From positions 3,900,501 through 3,964,500 of the forward strand of contig CM057474.1 in assembly GCA_030035585.1 (NCBI GenBank): 64,000 nucleotides of DNA, read 5' to 3'. The stretch is from Dugong dugon. Its lineage: Eukaryota; Chordata; Mammalia; Sirenia; Dugongidae. The translations under genes and the position numbers were made by a program. Numbering within the stretch: the stretch's first letter is position 1; the number at the start of each line of letters is the position of its first letter. The notes beneath the pieces were generated by a model that saw only the letters and a program-made list of their open reading frames with translations, did not search any database and had not been told where the DNA came from. Positions 21,626-34,252 of the stretch are shown here, in pieces.

Positions 21626-22644
21626 TAACAGAGTAGATTCTGAGGCTGCTTACATACAACCAAACACCTCATGGGATTTGGTTCCTTGGTTTTGAGGGTC
21701 ATGTGCTGCCAGTGTGGGAGTAATTCCCAGGCTTCCCTTGGACTCTACTCTCACAGTTCCCGCCACCTGGAGGCATGTATGTGAATGTCCTGGAAGTTTT
21801 TCCAGCTTGAACCCATCACTTCCTTGCACCTTTCCTGCTTTCCCTCGCTGACAGTGCCACCACCGTTCTTTCAGCCCATATAACTGCACACAGAGGGGGT
21901 GAGTTGGGGGAGCCTTGGCACAGAATAAGGAAGCGTTTCCGAGCGTGTAGGTAGGAGCCACTTCTAAAGTAGTGGAGCTCAGTGAGTCATGTCCTCCAAG
22001 GAATCAGAATCTGCTTATAAGAATGTGGTTCCCATAGCCTGCGATTCGGCGGTTATGTCCCCACTAAGAATGACCCACCTCCATGGGTGGTGCAACGTCT
22101 CCTTCAGGGTTTCCTCTTCTTATTGTTCTCTTCTTCCTTCTCCTTGGGTTGTTCCATAGCATCCTCCAATAATCTTAGTATCATGCCCTCACAGATTTTT
22201 TTCCTCCCCAGATTGCGCACACTGCCTTTTGTGTCCCCACTTAAGTCTGTACCATCATGTCACCCTATGATTTCTGCTGTCAGCCTTCTAGTCAGTTTTC
22301 TTACTTCATCTCTCTCAACACGGGGACTCATTAGGCTGTTGCCACAGTCAGCTTGTATCATCATCACTTGATTGCTTTCCTGCTCATCATTTCCTACCAT
22401 TGGGAGGGGGAGTTTGTAAACCTGTTTCATCTTAGTTACGTGTTACATATGTATTTTATGTGTGTGATTTTCCTGCAACTTTCCAACATACCAACTCCAC
22501 TGTTCATCACTGTCCTTTGCCCTTGGCCATTTCTTCCTTCATCCCTTTCATATTTTCCCTTCTAGAATGTTCATCTTCCTTCTCTCCACTGATATATGTC
22601 TTTCCCATCCCCAAGGGCCAACTCAAGGCCTATCCTCTATCACT
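21626..22644. other. Unrecognised stretch, moderately GC-rich then pyrimidine-rich
   Basis: 21700-22100 is richer in G and C than its surroundings and has an AP-1-like tgagtca near 21981. 22100-22640 is pyrimidine-rich. No exon or repeat recognised with confidence. Confidence 0.35.
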
Positions 22645-22835
22645 CTAGCCCAGTGAATTTCAACCCTGACTGCACATTAGAATTACTTGAGGTATTTTTT
22701 AAACAATATTTTACCTGAGCCCAATCCTAGAACAATTGAAACCTAAAGTCTTAGGTGGGTGAAGCATCTTTGTTTTTTCTAAATTTTCCAAGTGACTCCA
22801 ATGCACATTAAAGAGTTAAAAACAACAGCTTCCAG
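22645..22835 (+). mobile_element. hAT-Charlie non-autonomous element (MER5-like)
   Basis: ttcaaccctgactgcacatt then agaattacttgaggtatttt and gagcccaatcctagaacaat resemble the MER5 head and body. Degenerate copy. Confidence 0.5.
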
Positions 22836-23107
22836 CTTATACAACCATCCTGGAAATGCTTTGGTATCTGTAACCACTTTTACACTGGTTTCCTTCCACC
22901 TCTTTTAACTTTATTTCCTAACCAAATTCGGAAGTGCATACTGGTCAGTAAATGTCTATTGATTGATTGATTGACAAGTCACTTTATTTTAATATACCAA
23001 TAACATATCCTCTATTTCTTCTTGGCAACATTTGTTGGATCTATGATCCTTATACCCATTAAACAGAGACAGAAAGACAACCCTGGGATAAAGACAGAAG
23101 CTTTGGA
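22836..23107. other. Mostly unrecognised; possible L2 3' end at 22940-22975
   Basis: ctggtcagtaaatgtctattg then (ATTG)n looks like the L2 terminus. The rest is unassigned. Confidence 0.35.
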
Positions 23108-24263
23108 GACAGTTTTTAGGTGCCGTCAAGTCGATCCCAACTCATGGCCACCCTGTGTACCACAGATCAAAACACGGCCTGGTCTTACACCATCCTCACA
23201 ATCGTTGCTTTGTTTGAGCCCATTGTTGGAGCCACTGTGTCAGTCCATCTCACTGAGGGTCTTCCTCTTTTTCACTGACCCTCTGCTTTACCAAGCATGA
23301 TGTCCTCCTGGGACTGTTCCTTCCTGATAACATGTCCAAAGTACCTAAGACAAAGTCTCACCATCCTCCTTTCTAAGGAGCATTCTGGCTGTACTTCTTC
23401 TAAGACAGATTTGTTCATTCTTCTGGAAATCCATTATATATTCAGTATTCTTTGTCAACCCCATAATTCAAAGGCATCAGTTCTTCTGGGGTCTTCCTTA
23501 TTCATCATCCAGCTTTTGCATGCATATGAGATGATTGAAAACACCATGACTTGGGTCAGACTTCTTAGTCGTCAAAGTGACATCTATCTGTGCTTTGTCA
23601 CACTTTAAAGAGGTCTTTTACAGCACATTTGCCCAGTGCTGTAATGTGCCTATGTCATTTGATTTCTTGACTACTGCTTCCATGGGCATTGATTACGGAT
23701 CCAAGTAAAATGAAATCCTTGACTAATTAAGTATTTTCTCTGATTATCACGATGTTGCTTATTGGTCCAGTTGTGAGGATTTTTGTTTATGTTGAAGTGT
23801 AGTCTGTACTGAAAGCTGTAGTCTTCGATCTTCGTAAGTAAGTGCTTCAAGTCCTCTTCGCTTTCAGCAAACCAGGTTGTGTCCTCTGCATAATGCAGGT
23901 TGTTAATGAGTCTTCCTCCAATCCTGATGCCATATTCTTCATATAGTTGTTTCTTGGATTATTTGCTCAGCATACAGATTGAATAAGTATGGTGAAAGGA
24001 TACAACCCTGGTGCACACCTTTCCTGACTTTAAACTACACAGTATGCCCTTGCTCTGTTTGAAAAGCTGCCTCTTGGTCTATGTACAGGTTACACGTTAG
24101 CACAATTAAGTATTCTGGAATTCCCATTCTTTTTAATGCTATCCATAATTTGTTATGATCCACACAGTCAAATGCCTTTGCATTGTCAATAAAACACCAA
24201 CAAACATCTTTCTGGTATTCTCTGCTTTCAGCAAGGATCCGTCTGATATCAGCAATTGCTTCA
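23108..24263 (-). mobile_element. RTE/BovB LINE, 5'-truncated, antisense
   Basis: About 1.15 kb beginning at the RTE 3' terminus (ttaggtgccgtcaagtcgat) and running in order through gtccatctcactgaggg, gacagatttgttcattcttc, caggttgttaatgagtcttc, gtgcacacctttcctgac and ttatgatccacacagtcaaa. It ends inside the reverse-transcriptase region. Stops and indels show that it is inactive. The longest RTE copy in the window. Confidence 0.9.
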
Positions 24264-24789
24264 TTTTATTCTTCCAGTGTTTATTGTTGAAGCTGAATCA
24301 CATGTTATTTTTAGTGATTATTTATAATCTTTGTAGGGTTCTACCATCTTTTACAATCAGTTTAATATAGCCTATAATAGCTCATCTAAATTTATGATTT
24401 ATTTTTGCTGCTATATCAATTTCCAGATGATAACTAAAGTTTGATGGGGGACTCCAGCATTGAATTGTCTCAGTAACTTGTTCTTCAACCACCAGAACGT
24501 AACACTATGATGCTGGGACACTCCACACTTACAGAGCCTCAGAATCCCATGCCAGTTCTTAATCGCTTCTTCATTTTGAATCATCAGAAATGCTGTTTTT
24601 CACAGAATCATTCTAGTTTATTTCCAATGAGTCTGTTTTGGAGTATGTTTACCTATGGGTTTCCTTGGTTTTAGGATTATGTCACTGTATAGGAAACCTC
24701 GCTAATTGAAATTAATGGTACATAGGATGTTATTTCATTTTACTTTAATACTTCGTAATGCTTTGACATACTTTATCCCCCAATGACAA
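24264..24789. other. AT-rich stretch, nothing recognised
   Basis: No gene or repeat recognised. Confidence 0.35.
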
Positions 24790-25905
24790 CTTTTATTCTG
24801 AAAAATTTTTATGTAGTAAATATGTATGTAACAAAACACTTGCCATACCAACATTCTTCACGTGTATGGTTCTTTGGCGTTAACTTACATTCATCATGCT
24901 GCTCAGCCGTCATCCTCATCCATTCCCAAATTTTTCCATCACCCTTAACAGAAGCTTAGTGTCCCTTAAGCACCGAGTTCTCCTTTCCCCCTCCCTTCCA
25001 CCTGCCTCTAGTAACTACTAGTAAACTTTGGTTTCTATACACTTTCCTATTCTGGATATTACATATAAGTGAGATCATACAATATTTGACATTTTATGAC
25101 TGACTTGTTGCACTCAGCATAATGTTTTCAGGGTTCATCCATGTTGTAGCATGTATCGGAACTTCCTTTCTCTTTATGGCTGAGAATATACCATTGTATG
25201 TATGTACCACATTTGTGTGCTGAGGGACACTTAGGTTGTTTCCATCTTTCGGCTGTTGTGAACAGTGCTACAGTGGACATTGGTTTCTGTTTGTGTTCCT
25301 GCTTTCAGTTCTTTGGGGTATATACCTAAGACCGGAATTGCTGAGTCATATGGTCATTCGCTGTTTAACTTTTTGAGGAACTGCCAAGAAGTGGCTGTGC
25401 CATTTTGCATTCCCACCAGCAGTGGATGAGGGTGCCAGTTTCTCCACTTCCTTGCTAATACCTGTTATTTTTCTTTTCCTTTTTTTTTTTTAATAGCCAT
25501 TCTAGTGGGAATGAAGTGGTATCACACTGTGGTTTTGATTTGCATTTCCCTATGACTAATGACGTTAAGCATCTTTTTGTGTGTTTGTTGACCATTTATA
25601 TGTCCTCTTTGGTGAAATATCTATTCAAGTCCTTTGCTCCTTTTTTAACCAGGTTGTTTGTCTTTTTGTTGTTAAGTTGTAGGAGTTCTTTATATATTCT
25701 GGATATTAAACGCTTATTAGATATATGGTTCCCAGAATTTTCTCCTAGTTTGTAGGTTGTCTCTTCACATTGTTGATAAAGGTCTTTGATGTACAAGAGT
25801 TTTTTGATTTTGATAAGGTTCCGTTGATCTATTTTGTCTTTGACTGTTCATGCTTTTGGTGTCATTTAGTAACTAGGTCCCAAAGCATTACCCCTAAGTT
25901 TACAT
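24790..25905 (-). mobile_element. Old L1 ORF2 3' part and 3' UTR, antisense
   Basis: ggatattacatataagtgag, tcagggttcatccatgttgt, gggtatatacctaagaccgg, ttgcattcccaccagcagtg, tttgatttgcatttccctat and gttaagttgtaggagttct form the standard antisense L1 run in order. No intact frame. Confidence 0.9.
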
Positions 25906-25964
25906 CTTTTAAGTGGGTATTTTTAAGTTAGTTAAGGGTACTTAATTAACACTGTTTATCGGTT

Positions 25965-26445
25965 AGAGTCCATCTGGCAGCACATAGCAGAAACCTGACT
26001 AAACAGTGGCTTAACCAAGTTTGATTTTGCCCACCTTATGTAATAAGCCTTAAAGAAGAACTCTGTAATGTAGACAGTAGCTCAGGTTGTCATAGGAGGC
26101 CTGGACTCCACGTGTCTTCATGCTTCACCTTCCTTCATGGGTGGCTGTTGTCCTGTGGACATAAGATCCTTTCTACAGGTTCTGGCATCACACTGGTTTT
26201 TTTTCCAGGCAGACATAAGATAAAGGCAAAGAGCAAAAGGTGATTCCGTTTGCCCTCTTTTAAAGAGCTTTCCCTGAATTCCCACCCTACGCCTTCTAAT
26301 TATGTAATTACTAATTGGATACAACCATCACTTGGGTACTTCTGCAGCCTGGGATGTGTAATTTTTAGCTGGAACCTTTACTGTTCCAATAAACCAAGCG
26401 TTCTGTTAGTAAGAAAGGAGGGGAGACTGGTAGCAAATAGGTGCT
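25965..26445. mobile_element. Ancient LTR- or DNA-type repeat, family not assigned
   Basis: agaaacctgactaaacagtggctta at the left and gttctgttagtaagaaaggagg at the right resemble the two ends of a widespread old mammalian repeat. The middle is poorly conserved. I cannot name the family. Confidence 0.35.
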
Positions 26446-28789
26446 AATAGCATCCACCCTTCTATTTCATTAATTATTTTAATTTTTCTTCTTGTTTCAT
26501 TATTAAAAGTTATGAATTGTATGGTCTTTGAAGAAAATGTTTATTAGCCAAAGCTTAGCATTTGCTAGATTTTTATAAATTATAAATGAGTTTGGTTCTA
26601 ATGAGTGAGGTTTTACTCTGTTGGTTTCCCTTGTTTTATGTTTATTAAAGTATTTAATGACTATAATTGTTCTAATAGTTTTTTATCCTGTCACTGCATA
26701 TTGTGTAAAATTCTGATTATTATCACACATATGATTTTACTAATAAAAATTAAAAATTCATAAATTCATGCTGCCTAGTGTTTTGATTTTGAAATTTACA
26801 GATATCCTTGAAATGCTGATAATATAGGAAAATAGTAACCTGCTGGATTACTATGACTACAATATGGCAAAAAAAAACAAAAACAAAAAACTATCCCCCC
26901 CTCATCAGAATGGCTACTTTTAGATGGGAATTTTATTGTAATTAAGATTCTATGCAAGGTAATTTTTTTCCAAAAAAAATCTTTTATTAATTAAAAAATC
27001 CAAAATATTGTGAAAACAACAGCAATATAAAAAGCAAGATTTTTTTTTAAAGAAATTTGTCTATATTTTTTTTCTTCTCTCACACATATTGATAATGCTT
27101 GTTGGCAATTTTCAATCACGAGCTCCATTGGGAATTAATGAAGTAACTTAGTTTTGCACCACAGACCCAGAAATAGGAAAGAGGGAGGGTAGAACTGAAC
27201 TGTGATTATCATTACCAGAAAAGATACTGGGGAAGGGTAAACACAGCGAAATAGCGTTTTGCCTTGCTGGTTTAAAAAAAAAAAAAAGACAAAAGCTATA
27301 GAAAATTAGAAGAATCAGCCATTCTTATCGACTCAGTTAAAATGTATTTTTCATTTAAATCCCTGATGATTTCATTCTGACATAGTTTATCAGAAGAATA
27401 TTGGTGCAGGCTTAAAATGCAGTTACCACTGCATGGTGCCATGGCTGTGTTTGTTGGGAGCATAGCTCAGGAAGCTCTTTTATTTCCTAACTATTGTGGG
27501 GTTTTGCATTATCATTTTCCTGAGTAAGAACATCTTGATGACATGATTAGACTCTTAGGACTTATTTAACAAGAGTGAGGGTGTGCCTATGCGTGTACAC
27601 ACGTGTCAATGTACCTGTGCTCCCATGTGGATAAATTTTTGAGGAAAAGAAGAGGTGAAGGGAAAAGGAATCTGGCAGCATTTCTGAAAAAGGTGTTCAG
27701 AATTGCCTGATTTCCTTGGATGCTATCCCAGAAGCTTCTCATCAGGTGAACTAGCACACAGCGTACAGCAGATATAAAATAGTGTTCAAACTCATTTCTC
27801 TGCATGAGGTTATTGCAGTGGTTCAAATATTTGCTGTAATCTTAGCAATTAAAGTGTATACTATCCACCTCTACTTCAGTCACATTTTATTCAATAAAAA
27901 CAAGTGTCTTCTGTACTTTAGTACATTTTACTTTTGCATTTAATAACTAATGGGGCTTACTAAAAATTTGTTGTTTTTGCATAATAATCAGAAGTCATAT
28001 TTATTCATTTCTTGATAATAAATGCTGGTCTTTTGGGCTATAAACATGGGTTTAGAGTATAAGACTGTTTTTTAAAAAGCAGCTCTTATTACAGTTTACA
28101 ACTTTCTGCATTAGGAGGCTTGATTTTGATTTTCAGTGAGTCCAGTGTATAACACTATAAGGGAATCTCCACCACAGCATCCAGGTCAAGCCAAAGCTGA
28201 TCTAGTCCCTAAGCACATCTGTTCACAGTTAATGATTTTTCAAGATAAACCCATTACCTTTTTTTAAAAAGCTCCGATTTTTACGGAGTTTTTCTTCATA
28301 CTGATGTCACATTTTCTTCCATATAACTTGCATGGCTGGCTCAGCCCTATGGAACAACACCAGATTATCTCTCTTCTATGAGACGGTTCTTCTAATATTT
28401 GAATATAACTCTTATGTCCTTTCTAAATATTTTCTCCAGACTAAACATCCCTGTGGAAGTTTGAAGAAGGAGAAGAGTAGATGTGCAGTGTAGCAGGACA
28501 TGTTTTGAGTGAAGGCTAATTGGCCCCAGGCTGACTTAGAGAGCTCATCAGAGTTGACCAGAGAGATAAAGGCAACTCAGAACCTAGGAGTCTCACATGA
28601 GAAAGGAGTTCAAATCCAGATTCCGTATTTATACGTATGTGTATATACACGGGTTAGTATACACATATGTATTTTTACTCTTTTAGCTGAGAGGGCCTAG
28701 AAGCAATAACACTTCAGTAGCAACAAGCACACTCATCACCCAGATCTTGGTTTCTAATAACATTCTCTAATAAAAGGAATCAGGATTCC
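26446..28789. other. 2.3 kb AT-rich, no repeat recognised
   Basis: Long stretch without a named repeat. A-runs occur at 26867, 27019 and 27271. Frames such as 27587-27826 show no domain. It contains the short inverted repeat at 28631-28672. Confidence 0.35.
28631..28672. repeat. Short inverted repeat, 15-bp arms
   Basis: ATACGTATGTGTATA (28631-28645) pairs with TATACACATATGTAT (28658-28672) with one mismatch across a 12-nt loop. It is composed of TA/TG repeats, so it may simply be a decayed microsatellite. Confidence 0.7.
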
Positions 28790-29625
28790 TTGGAGAAATT
28801 GGTGATTCTAGGACTGGGACAGGAAATATACAGACTAAGCCTGGAGGATCTTGTAGTGCCAGAAAGTAAGGAAGTGCTCAAAAAAACAAAAAACACAAAG
28901 TTCAATGATGGAGGTGTGTCAGAGGAGCACAGAATTCTGCTAGAAGAGCTCCAGTGGCCAAAGCTGGAACAATTTAAGCAACAAAAAAAGTAACATCGGA
29001 TTATAACCCAAAGTATAAAATAAATCCATAGATATAAATGAATCATTTAGTAAATAAAGGGGAGAGAATAGATAAATTTTCTATGCAGAAGAATTCCAAA
29101 TAATTTATGTAGATATCCTCCTCTTCAAAAAGGTAGAGCATAACTCCCCACCCCCTAGGTGTGGCCTGCACATTGTGACTTCCTTCCAAAGAGTACAGTG
29201 TGGGAAGGGGAAAAAAGAGTACACACTACTTCAGCCAAGTGATTAAGGTCTACATCAACACTGATAAGTCATGTTGATTGTATGTATCCTTGATATGATG
29301 TGATAAAAGTGGCACTTTACCTCTGCCATCTTCCTCCAAAAAAACCCATCACCCGAATCTAATCATGACAAAAATGCCAGACATCCCAATTGAGCGACAG
29401 TCTACAAAAGACCTAACCAGTACTCCTCAAAACTGTCAAGGTCATCAAAAACAAGGAAAGTCAAACTGTTGCAGCCAAAGAAGAGCATAAGGAGATGTGA
29501 TGACTAAATATAATGTGTCACCCTGGTTGGGATCCTGGAATAGAAAAGAGGCATTAGGTAAAAACTAAGGGAATATAACTAAAGTATGACCTGGGCACAG
29601 TCAGGCCTTGGTTCCAGAAGTCTAT
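28790..29625 (+). mobile_element. Old L1M 3' UTR, sense
   Basis: gatatgatgtgataaaagtg, cactttacctctgccatctt, gtctacaaaagacctaacca, gtcaaggtcatcaaaaacaa and gggatcctggaatagaaaag follow the order of the L1ME/L1MC-type 3' UTR. The same segment occurs at 63340-64000. The 67-codon frame at 28790-28993 lies in it and is not a gene. Confidence 0.7.
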
Positions 29626-30260
29626 ACATTTATGGCTTTGACCCGTTAATGCTTTAATTTTATATTTAACTCTCAATTATTAACAGTCCTCTTATTTCCA
29701 AGTACTTCCTCCAAAGTACTACTGGCAACTCCAGTCCCTTTAAATATGCTTAATAAAACATATTTTCAGGCTCTTTCTTGCCCTGGTCCTCCTCTTCCTC
29801 CTCTTCCTCCTCTTCCACTCCCATGACTAAACACCTTTCCTACTATTTTATTTTAATGTTTCTTTTAAAACCTAATGCCCAGAACTGTCTGGAGGACTCT
29901 AAGCATCATCTGATCATTTCAGAGGCAAGCAAGTGGACTTTTATACTTCATCTGGACATTGTAATTGCCTTAATGCAGCCAAAAATTATATTAAGTATTT
30001 TAGCAGCCCCATCTCACTAGCTCTTGTTGAGACTGTAGTCAAAAACATCCCCAAGGCCATTGTCCTGTGAACTGCTGTATCACACAGCTGCTAGTAAAGC
30101 CGTCTGTCCTCCTACTTGTGCTGTAATAATTGAATCTCTTTAAATGTAAATGCAGACAATTACATTTGTCCTAGTTAAATTTCATCTTGTTATTTTGGGC
30201 CCAGAGTTCCAGCTTGTTGAGCTCTTGTTGAATCTTGATTCTGTCTTGGATTTGTGTTCT
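29626..30260 (+). mobile_element. Possible ancient CR1/L3-type LINE fragment
   Basis: tagttaaatttcatcttgtt and ccagagttccagcttgttga resemble a very old LINE region found across amniotes. The match is partial and from memory. It contains a (CTCTTCCTC)n tract at 29791-29817. Confidence 0.3.
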
Positions 30261-30576
30261 GTGTACTTGCTTACGTCTATGACCTAGGTAGAGGAGGCTT
30301 GTAAATAGACTTATCCCAGCTGGGCTACCTCCAGTTCAGAGGTACAGAGAGGAGACGGGAGTGATGGTTGCCCAGGGGCAGAGAAGGCAACCTACCGTGC
30401 TGTGACAGGTCTCTAATATTTCTGGTGGCAGTTTGCAGTCCGACATTGTGAGATGTGTAGAAACTAATGTATTTCTAATTACTTTTACAGAACTGAAGTT
30501 TAACTTCAGTTAAACTAACTTATAAATTAGAGTGAATTTGAGACTCTGTCGTCCCTCCCACTGACTTATTTTCTCA
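30261..30576. other. Unrecognised stretch
   Basis: No gene or repeat recognised. Ends at the target-site duplication of the next L1. Confidence 0.35.
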
Positions 30577-30588
30577 GAGATATTCTTT

Positions 30589-31485
30589 TTTTTAAATATT
30601 TTTTTGTGTTTTTGGTGAAAGTATACACAGCAAAACAGGTTCCTAGTCAACAATTTCCACACGTAATGTCAGTGACATTGGTTACAGTCTTCACATTGTG
30701 TCAACATTCTCATTATTGCCATTCTAGTTGTTCCATTCCCGTTAACTTACTCTCACTGCCCCCCAGCCTTTTCATCTATGCTTTAGAGTAACTGCTGACC
30801 ATTTCATATAGATAATTTCTTAACAGAGCTCAGTACTCAAGGTTGACATTCTTTACTTTTTGAGCCAGCCTGCTATTTAGTTAAAAGGTGACTTTAGGGA
30901 ATTGTTTTGGTTCAGGGTTTAAAGAGTATCTCAGGGCAATAGTCTCAGGGATTCCTCCAGTCTCAGTGGGTCCCGTAAGTCTGAATTCTTTGAGAATATG
31001 AATTTCTGTTCCACATCTTTCTCCCTTTATTTCAGGATTCATTGACTGTGACCCTGATCAGGACATTTGATAGTGGTAGCCAGGCACCATCTTGTTCTTC
31101 TAGTCTCAAGGCAGAGGGGGCCGTGGTTCATGGAGACAGTTCTGTAGACTGGTTTCTTCTCTGATTCCTGGGTTTCCTTCTTTCTCTTTTGCTCCAGATG
31201 AATAGAGACCAATGGTGAGTCTTAGATGGCCGCTTGCAAGCTTTTAAGACCCCAGCCACTACTCACCAAACTGGGATGCAAAACATAAACTTTACTATAT
31301 TATGCCAGTTGACTGAATTGTCCCACAAGATTATGATCCTGTCTTCCAATCAAGAAAACTAATCCCATGAGGTGATCGGTTATGTCTAAGAAGTGCCAGC
31401 ATTCTGTAGCCCCTATTTTTTTTATTTCGTATGTACATACACACATACATAGAACTATATATATATATATATATATATGGTTGTT
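30589..31485 (-). mobile_element. Afrotherian L1 3' UTR, antisense, with TSD
   Basis: 5'-truncated copy with its 3' end on the left (T-rich, then gtatacacagcaaaacagg). It runs through ccaggcaccatcttgttctt and cttgcaagcttttaagaccc. It is flanked by a 12-bp duplication GAGATATTCTTT at 30577-30588 and 31486-31497. The 5' end contains a (TA)n microsatellite, as in the copy at 37113. Confidence 0.88.
31454..31478. repeat. (TA)n microsatellite
   Basis: About 12 TA units inside the 5' part of the truncated L1. Likely length-polymorphic. Confidence 0.85.
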
Positions 31486-31497
31486 GAGATATTCTTT

Positions 31498-31846
31498 AGT
31501 GGTAGAAAAAGGGGCGGAATTAAACTAGTAGGAACCAGACTTTATTTTCTTGGCTACAATCTAGAAACTGAGTTTGCTCATCACTACTCCAGGACAGAGG
31601 CTCTCAATTTATTTTTCAGTCTGTGCTTGAAGGATCATGTCCCTGTGAGTGACAGACTTCCCTACGTGTGGTTGCACATTGTGGGCCATTGCTTGTGAAG
31701 AGACTGCTAGGGTGCTAGGGATTATCCTGGGTACATCAAACATTCCTCTACTCCCTTCTCTCCTGCTGGTTCACAACATGCCACTGGCTTGAAAATCTCA
31801 GTTCTGACATTTAAAGGAGCAGTTCTCAAACTGCAGCATGTTAAAG
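31498..31846. other. Unrecognised stretch
   Basis: A fragment near 31808 (agcagttctcaaactgcagc) could be the head of a MER5-like element completed after 32130. Confidence 0.3.
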
Positions 31847-32130
31847 CGATGGTCAGCTGTGGCCCGTGGGTCAGATCCGGTTCACTGCCTGTTTTTGTTC
31901 ATTTTCAAATGGCTGAAAAACATCAAAAAAGAATATTTTATGACACATAAAAATTATATGACGTTCAAATTTCAGTGTCCATAAATAAAGTTTGTGGGTA
32001 AGTTCGTTTATTTATATTTATTGTCTATGGCTGCTTTTGTGCTAAAACAGCAGACTTGAGTAGTCGTTGACAGAGATCTTCTGGCCCAGAAAGCCTAAAA
32101 TATTGACTCTCTGGCCCTTAAAGAGAAAGT
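31847..32130. mobile_element. hAT-Charlie non-autonomous element (MER1-like)
   Basis: gtggcccgtgggtcagatcc, tttcaaatggctgaaaaaca, aaatttcagtgtccataaat, attgtctatggctgcttttg and ggcccagaaagcctaaaata are in the order of the well-known MER1-type element. The left end is partly deleted. Confidence 0.65.
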
Positions 32131-32315
32131 TCGCCTCCTCCTGTGTTGAAGGATAACCTGGAGAGCCCACACCACTGTTACAGGCGCCTGGGATTCTATT
32201 GGAACTGTGGATTCTGGAGGCCACCTCAGACCGAATGAATCAGAGTCTCTGGAAACGGGCCAAGAATGTGTATTTTAAACAAACTCTTGAAGTTTACACT
32301 TAGGCAAACACTGAG
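32131..32315 (+). mobile_element. MER5-like hAT fragment
   Basis: tgaatcagagtctctggaaa, ccaagaatgtgtattttaaa and acaaactcttgaagtttaca resemble the right half of MER5. The left half may be the 31808 fragment, which would make the MER1-like element a nested insertion. Confidence 0.4.
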
Positions 32316-32488
32316 ACAAGATAAATGATGATGAGCGGAAGATATGGGAAAGGAAAAGATTCTGCCCAAATTATTATCTTTTTATCCTATGTACCACAGT
32401 TTTTCTACAGACTGTATAAATTACCTTGATCAGTCTCTAAGCCTTCCCTCCAAATCAGCTCTTCCAGACTTTTCTATGGTAAAAATAA
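32316..32488. other. Unrecognised linker
   Basis: Nothing recognised. Confidence 0.3.
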
Positions 32489-32939
32489 TGTCTAAGTTTC
32501 TTAGGCTGCTGTAGCAAATTACCACAAACTGTGTGTTGTAAAACAGCAGAAATGTATTTTCTCACAGTTCTGGAGGCTAGACGTCCAAAGCCCAGTAAGG
32601 CCATGCTTTCTCTGGGGGCTCTAGGGGAGGATCCATTCTTTGCCTCGTCCAGCTCCTGGTAGTTGTCTGCATTCCTTGACTTGTGGCCACATGGCTCCAT
32701 CACTGCCTTTGTGGTCACATTGCTTCCTCCTGTTCTGTGTGTCTTGTCTTCTGTCTCACCTCACCTCCTGCTTTTTTTCATAAGGACACTTGCCATTGTA
32801 TTTAGGGCCCTGATCTCCTCATCTCAAGATCCTTAACTTAATTACATTTACAAAGACCCTTTTTCCAAATAAGGTCACATTCATAGGTTCTTGAGATTAG
32901 GACGTGGACATATCTTTTGGGGGGCTACCATTTAACGCA
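32489..32939 (-). mobile_element. MaLR (MLT1-like) LTR, antisense
   Basis: gcagaaatgtattttctcac, agttctggaggctagacgtc, tctaggggaggatccattct, ttacaaagaccctttttcca and ataaggtcacattcatagg form the textbook antisense order. Ends near acatatcttttggggggcta. No clear 5-bp duplication. Confidence 0.82.
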
Positions 32940-33089
32940 CGGAAGATGCCATTCTTCTCCTTTTGACCCAATAACCAATTGGTTTATAAGTCTGGAAGAT
33001 TCTGTCCCTTTCTCTCCAGTCCTACTGATACCATTTTGAACCCATTCTGTGCATAGGAATTACTCACTTAGAAATTTCTGACGGTTTCC
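32940..33089. other. Unrecognised linker
   Basis: Nothing recognised. Confidence 0.3.
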
Positions 33090-33545
33090 CATTGTTTGAA
33101 AAAATTAGAACATATTCCCAAGCCTGTAATTCAGGGCTCTCAGCGATAATGTTGACAACTTATTTTCCATTTTCTTCTTCCCTACAAGTTCTTTACCCTC
33201 CAGCCAAACTGTAATATTTGCAGTTCCCCAAACCCACACTGCTCCTTCCCTCTTCGTGAACTCATTCGTGCTGTACCTTCCTCCTGGAAAGATTGGCTGT
33301 TTCTCCATCCTTATCACTGTTACCCCTACTCATGCATCACCTAAGGCCCAAACACCTTTCAAAGCCCATTTGAGGTACTACCTCCCCATCAGAGCTTTGC
33401 TACTTCTTCCCTTTGGATATGACTCTCTGAGCCTTCTGTACCTTTTCTGGTGTTTACTTTATTCTACCTCATGTCCGAATGTCTGTACATGCATTATTAT
33501 GGCCATAGATGATAAACTTCCTCAGGTCAGGGACTGTGAGAGACA
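33090..33545 (+). mobile_element. L2 LINE 3' region, sense
   Basis: tcgtgctgtaccttcctcctggaa-type sequence, then aacacctttcaaagcccat, agccttctgtaccttttctgg and aaacttcctcaggtcaggga follow the L2 ORF2 end and 3' UTR. Frames across it are non-functional. Confidence 0.65.
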
Positions 33546-33775
33546 GCATTGCACAGTGGCTGAAAATGTGGACTTTCAGTCAGACTGAGCCAGTCCTGAT
33601 CCTTTACCAAGTGTCCCTGGGCAGGTTATTTAATGTCCACACTATAGTTTTCTTATCAAAATGGGGATAATAATAGTAACTTTCTCCTGGGGCTGTTGTG
33701 AGGATCAGATGAAATAATGCATGTCAGGTGCCTGGAATATAGGAAGCACACAATAATTAGCTATTATTATTACGT
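33546..33775 (+). mobile_element. MIR SINE, near full length
   Basis: gcacagtggctgaaaatgtgg, gtgtccctgggcaggttatt, tcttatcaaaatggggataa, ggctgttgtgaggatcagat and ggtgcctggaatataggaag: the complete MIR order. Confidence 0.8.
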
Positions 33776-34080
33776 CTTATTTATGTCTCTTTCCTGATGA
33801 CTAATAAGGAACACTTCAAGTGGGTCTAAATAAATATTTATAGAATGGAAACTAAAACCTGAGACCAAGCAGGAGGGCTGGGGTTTTCTGTTCAGACCCC
33901 ATATTTATCAACTCTAGGTAAGAGATGTCTTCAGTAAGAGCAAATATAAATAAATCCAACTTTTCTGTCTTTTTCTAGATGTGAGAATTCTGTTGTAATG
34001 TTCTTTTTGATACCATTTCTTTTCATCAAATGGGTAGTTGGTAGCTAAATATGATTTTCATATTTTAGTGATTTCTATTG
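33776..34080. other. Unrecognised stretch
   Basis: AT-rich; nothing recognised. Confidence 0.3.
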
Positions 34081-34252
34081 TGGAGCCCTGGTGGCACAGT
34101 GGTTAAGAGTTCAGTTGCTAATCAAAATGTCAGCAGTTCAAATCCACCAGCCGCTCCTTGGAAACTCTATGGGGCAGTTCTCCTCTGTCCTGTAGGGTTG
34201 CTATGAGTCGGAATTGACTCCATGGCAACGGGTTTGATTTTGGTTTTGTTGT
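34081..34252 (+). mobile_element. Afrotherian SINE
   Basis: ggagccctggtggcacagtg, gtcagcagttcaaatccacc, ggaaactctatggggcagtt, gaattgactccatggcaacg and a T/G-rich tail. Only a short ttgtg flank repeat is visible. Confidence 0.92.

Noticed and set aside
28790-28993. 67-codon frame with a plausible soluble protein composition
   Set aside because: Falls in an old L1M 3' UTR that recurs at 63340-64000.
31441-31480. AT-rich origin or regulatory element
   Set aside because: Plain TA microsatellite inside an L1 insertion.
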